Part shown: positions 63,111 to 64,000 of the stretch, piece by piece | Layout of the letters: each line of letters opens with the position of its first letter | How positions within the stretch are numbered: position 1 is the stretch's first letter | Assembly (NCBI GenBank): GCA_963556145.1 | Contig: OY744469.1 | Span: 620,001 to 684,000, forward strand | Source: Hygrocybe punicea | Taxonomy: Eukaryota > Basidiomycota > Agaricomycetes > Agaricales > Hygrophoraceae | Length of the DNA stretch: 64,000 bases | Direction of reading: 5' to 3' | Position numbers and translations under genes: made by a program | The notes under the pieces: model-generated | Database searches by the model: none | Told to the model about the DNA's origin: nothing | Seen by the model: the letters and a program-made list of their open reading frames with translations, nothing else

Positions 63111-64000
63111 GTATTTGCGGTGGGATGGCCGTGGCCTTCGTCATGGGTCATGCTCGTGGTCGTGATTGGGGTCGTGGTCGTGGTGGTGCTGGTCATGGTC
63201 GTGGTGGCCGTTGTTGATGTTGTTGTTGCCGTCATCAATGCTGTTGCCGTGGTTGATGTTATTGCCGTCGTCGTCGTCCTATTTGGGGGTCCGTGGGTTG
63301 CCTGTCATAGTGGTGGGGGCCACCATTATCCTCGCCACCTGTCATTTTCACGGTGTTTATGTTGTTACTGGTTGTCGTTGGTGTAATTAGTAGCTAAGAA
63401 AAAAAAACCAAGAAAAATGCTTACCTACTGCAACGGAGGGTGGGTGCACCACTCCCCCCGCTGCCCTTCTCCCCGCGTCCCATCGCTGTCCATCGTTGTT
63501 GTTGCCGTTCTCCGTCGTACGCCGTTGCTGGTTGACAGCTAACTGGATGTCACGCGATCGTGACCTTAACACGATGAACCCGCGTGACCCGTGCCGCGGG
63601 TACGGGTTTCGGCCAGGTCCAGATTTGGCTACCTGTACCCGTACCCGTGGCAACCCGTGACTAAAAACCTGCCGGGTCGCTGTACCCCTGCAGTTCAGTA
63701 GCCATCGTCAAAGAATACTTCGATCTAGTGAAAGGCCTCATCGAGGAATACGACATTTCTCCGGAGAACATTTACAACATGGATGAGAAGGGGATTCAGT
63801 TAGGGATTGGCGCTCGAGTTGCGGCTCTCGTTGACCGTGACCAGAAAACTGTTTATCAAGTTGAAGATGGAAACTGTGAGCTCGTCACCGTCATTGAGTG
63901 TATTTCTGCCGACGGCATGACCATCCAGCCATCAGTAATATTCCAGGGAGCGCTGGAGTGGTACCGAGGTACCACTCCGGGGGCTCACGCAGGACTCGAG

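Larger units (their letters stand above)
62761..63700 (-). mobile_element. Non-autonomous hAT-like element (N9) in the pogo transposase
   Basis: Flanks GCCGTTGT and GCCATCGT (62753-62760, 63701-63708) fit an 8-bp duplication with two changes. Ends TAGTGAATGGCACGGG and, reversed, TACTGAACTGCAGGGG are weakly inverted, with ACCCGTACCCGTACC/GGTACGGGT runs inside. The minus strand carries a cassette exon-1 end (RRAAGGVVHPPSVAV) with a GTAGGTAAGC donor. Two palindromes lie in a 139-bp tandem duplication. Removing the element restores AVVKEYF in frame. Confidence 0.75.
62297..64000 (+). pseudogene. Pogo/Tc5-type (DDE_1) transposase, split by a hAT-like element, runs off the window
   Basis: ATG at 62297. 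After a Pro/Ser-rich start comes a helix-turn-helix part (LPTLSLWEAAKAFGVPRSTL, GRFHGVQTRKSAHAHQQKLA) and a CENP-B/Tc5-type second domain (QEAVLVEWIKVMGQRGILVT, DYASDICGKAVGASWGKWTT). The 940-bp element N9 interrupts at NRAVV; beyond it the frame continues KEYFDLVKGLIEEYDISPEN and IYNMDEKGIQLGIGARVAAL, the first catalytic Asp region of DDE_1 transposases, then VTVIECISADGMTIQPSVIF. The last two acidic residues lie past 64000. Apart from N9 I see no defect in the visible part. Confidence 0.8.

Overview
The window looks like a transposon-packed island from a filamentous basidiomycete, most likely an agaricomycete. The signs are 45-60 bp GT-AG introns that split almost every host gene, gene fragments resembling DUF6532, DUF6698, NACHT NTPase and helicase-USP families common in mushroom genomes, and Ty3/Gypsy, Tad/I-like LINE, hAT and pogo transposons. 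These identities come from reading translations by eye; no database search was run and the species cannot be named.

Layout. 1-5.2 kb: a large element with about 0.4 kb terminal inverted repeats (TIRs), filled with minisatellite and invaded by a small non-autonomous LTR retroelement on the minus strand (1904-4533). 5.3-8.4 kb: a decayed vacuolar M28 peptidase gene (Pff1 type). 8.9-12.5 kb: two intact-looking minus-strand orphan genes and one weak plus-strand candidate. 13.4-18.5 kb: a DUF6532-like gene split by two hAT-like elements. 19.1-25.1 kb: a unit flanked by inverted arms of about 145 bp subrepeats, holding a NACHT fragment and an intact 300-aa orphan. 25.5-28.3 kb: a broken SF1 helicase/USP-like peptidase gene. 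28.7-33.2 kb: an autonomous-type hAT with a smaller relative nested inside. 33.3-36 kb: fragments resembling Bro1/PalA and UVRAG genes plus a LINE 3' end. 37.6-39.6 kb: two satellite arrays. 40.4-44.6 kb: an intact four-exon host gene with a 2.5 kb LINE in its third intron. 44.7-50.7 kb: an orphan minus-strand gene split by a 2.9 kb hAT-like element, then a decayed DUF6698-like gene. 51.1-61.2 kb: a 10 kb Ty3/Gypsy element carrying an antisense three-exon gene for a zinc-cluster protein. 62.3-64 kb: a pogo/Tc5-type transposase split by another hAT-like element and cut off by the window end.

The most unusual signal is shared by many of the non-autonomous elements even though their termini differ. 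They carry a low-complexity two-exon ORF. Its first exon tends to end in a peptide like RAAGxVHPPxLP followed by a 5' splice site, and its second exon ends inside a 54-56 bp near-palindrome centred on CAATTG. In most copies the reading frame stops with AAT-TGA exactly at the dyad, and the tail reads like HLAxxxRxVN. At least eleven palindromes of this kind lie in the window. In the two best copies (14218-14780 minus, 15889-16531 plus) exon 2 is exactly 315 nt in both. This is a good candidate for an undescribed mobile cargo module or for a functional hairpin at a transcript end.

A second highlight is the antisense zinc-cluster gene inside the Gypsy element (58807-60304). A third is the set of insertions with matching 8-bp target duplications. 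Most lie in coding exons, so removing the insert plus one duplication restores each host reading frame.
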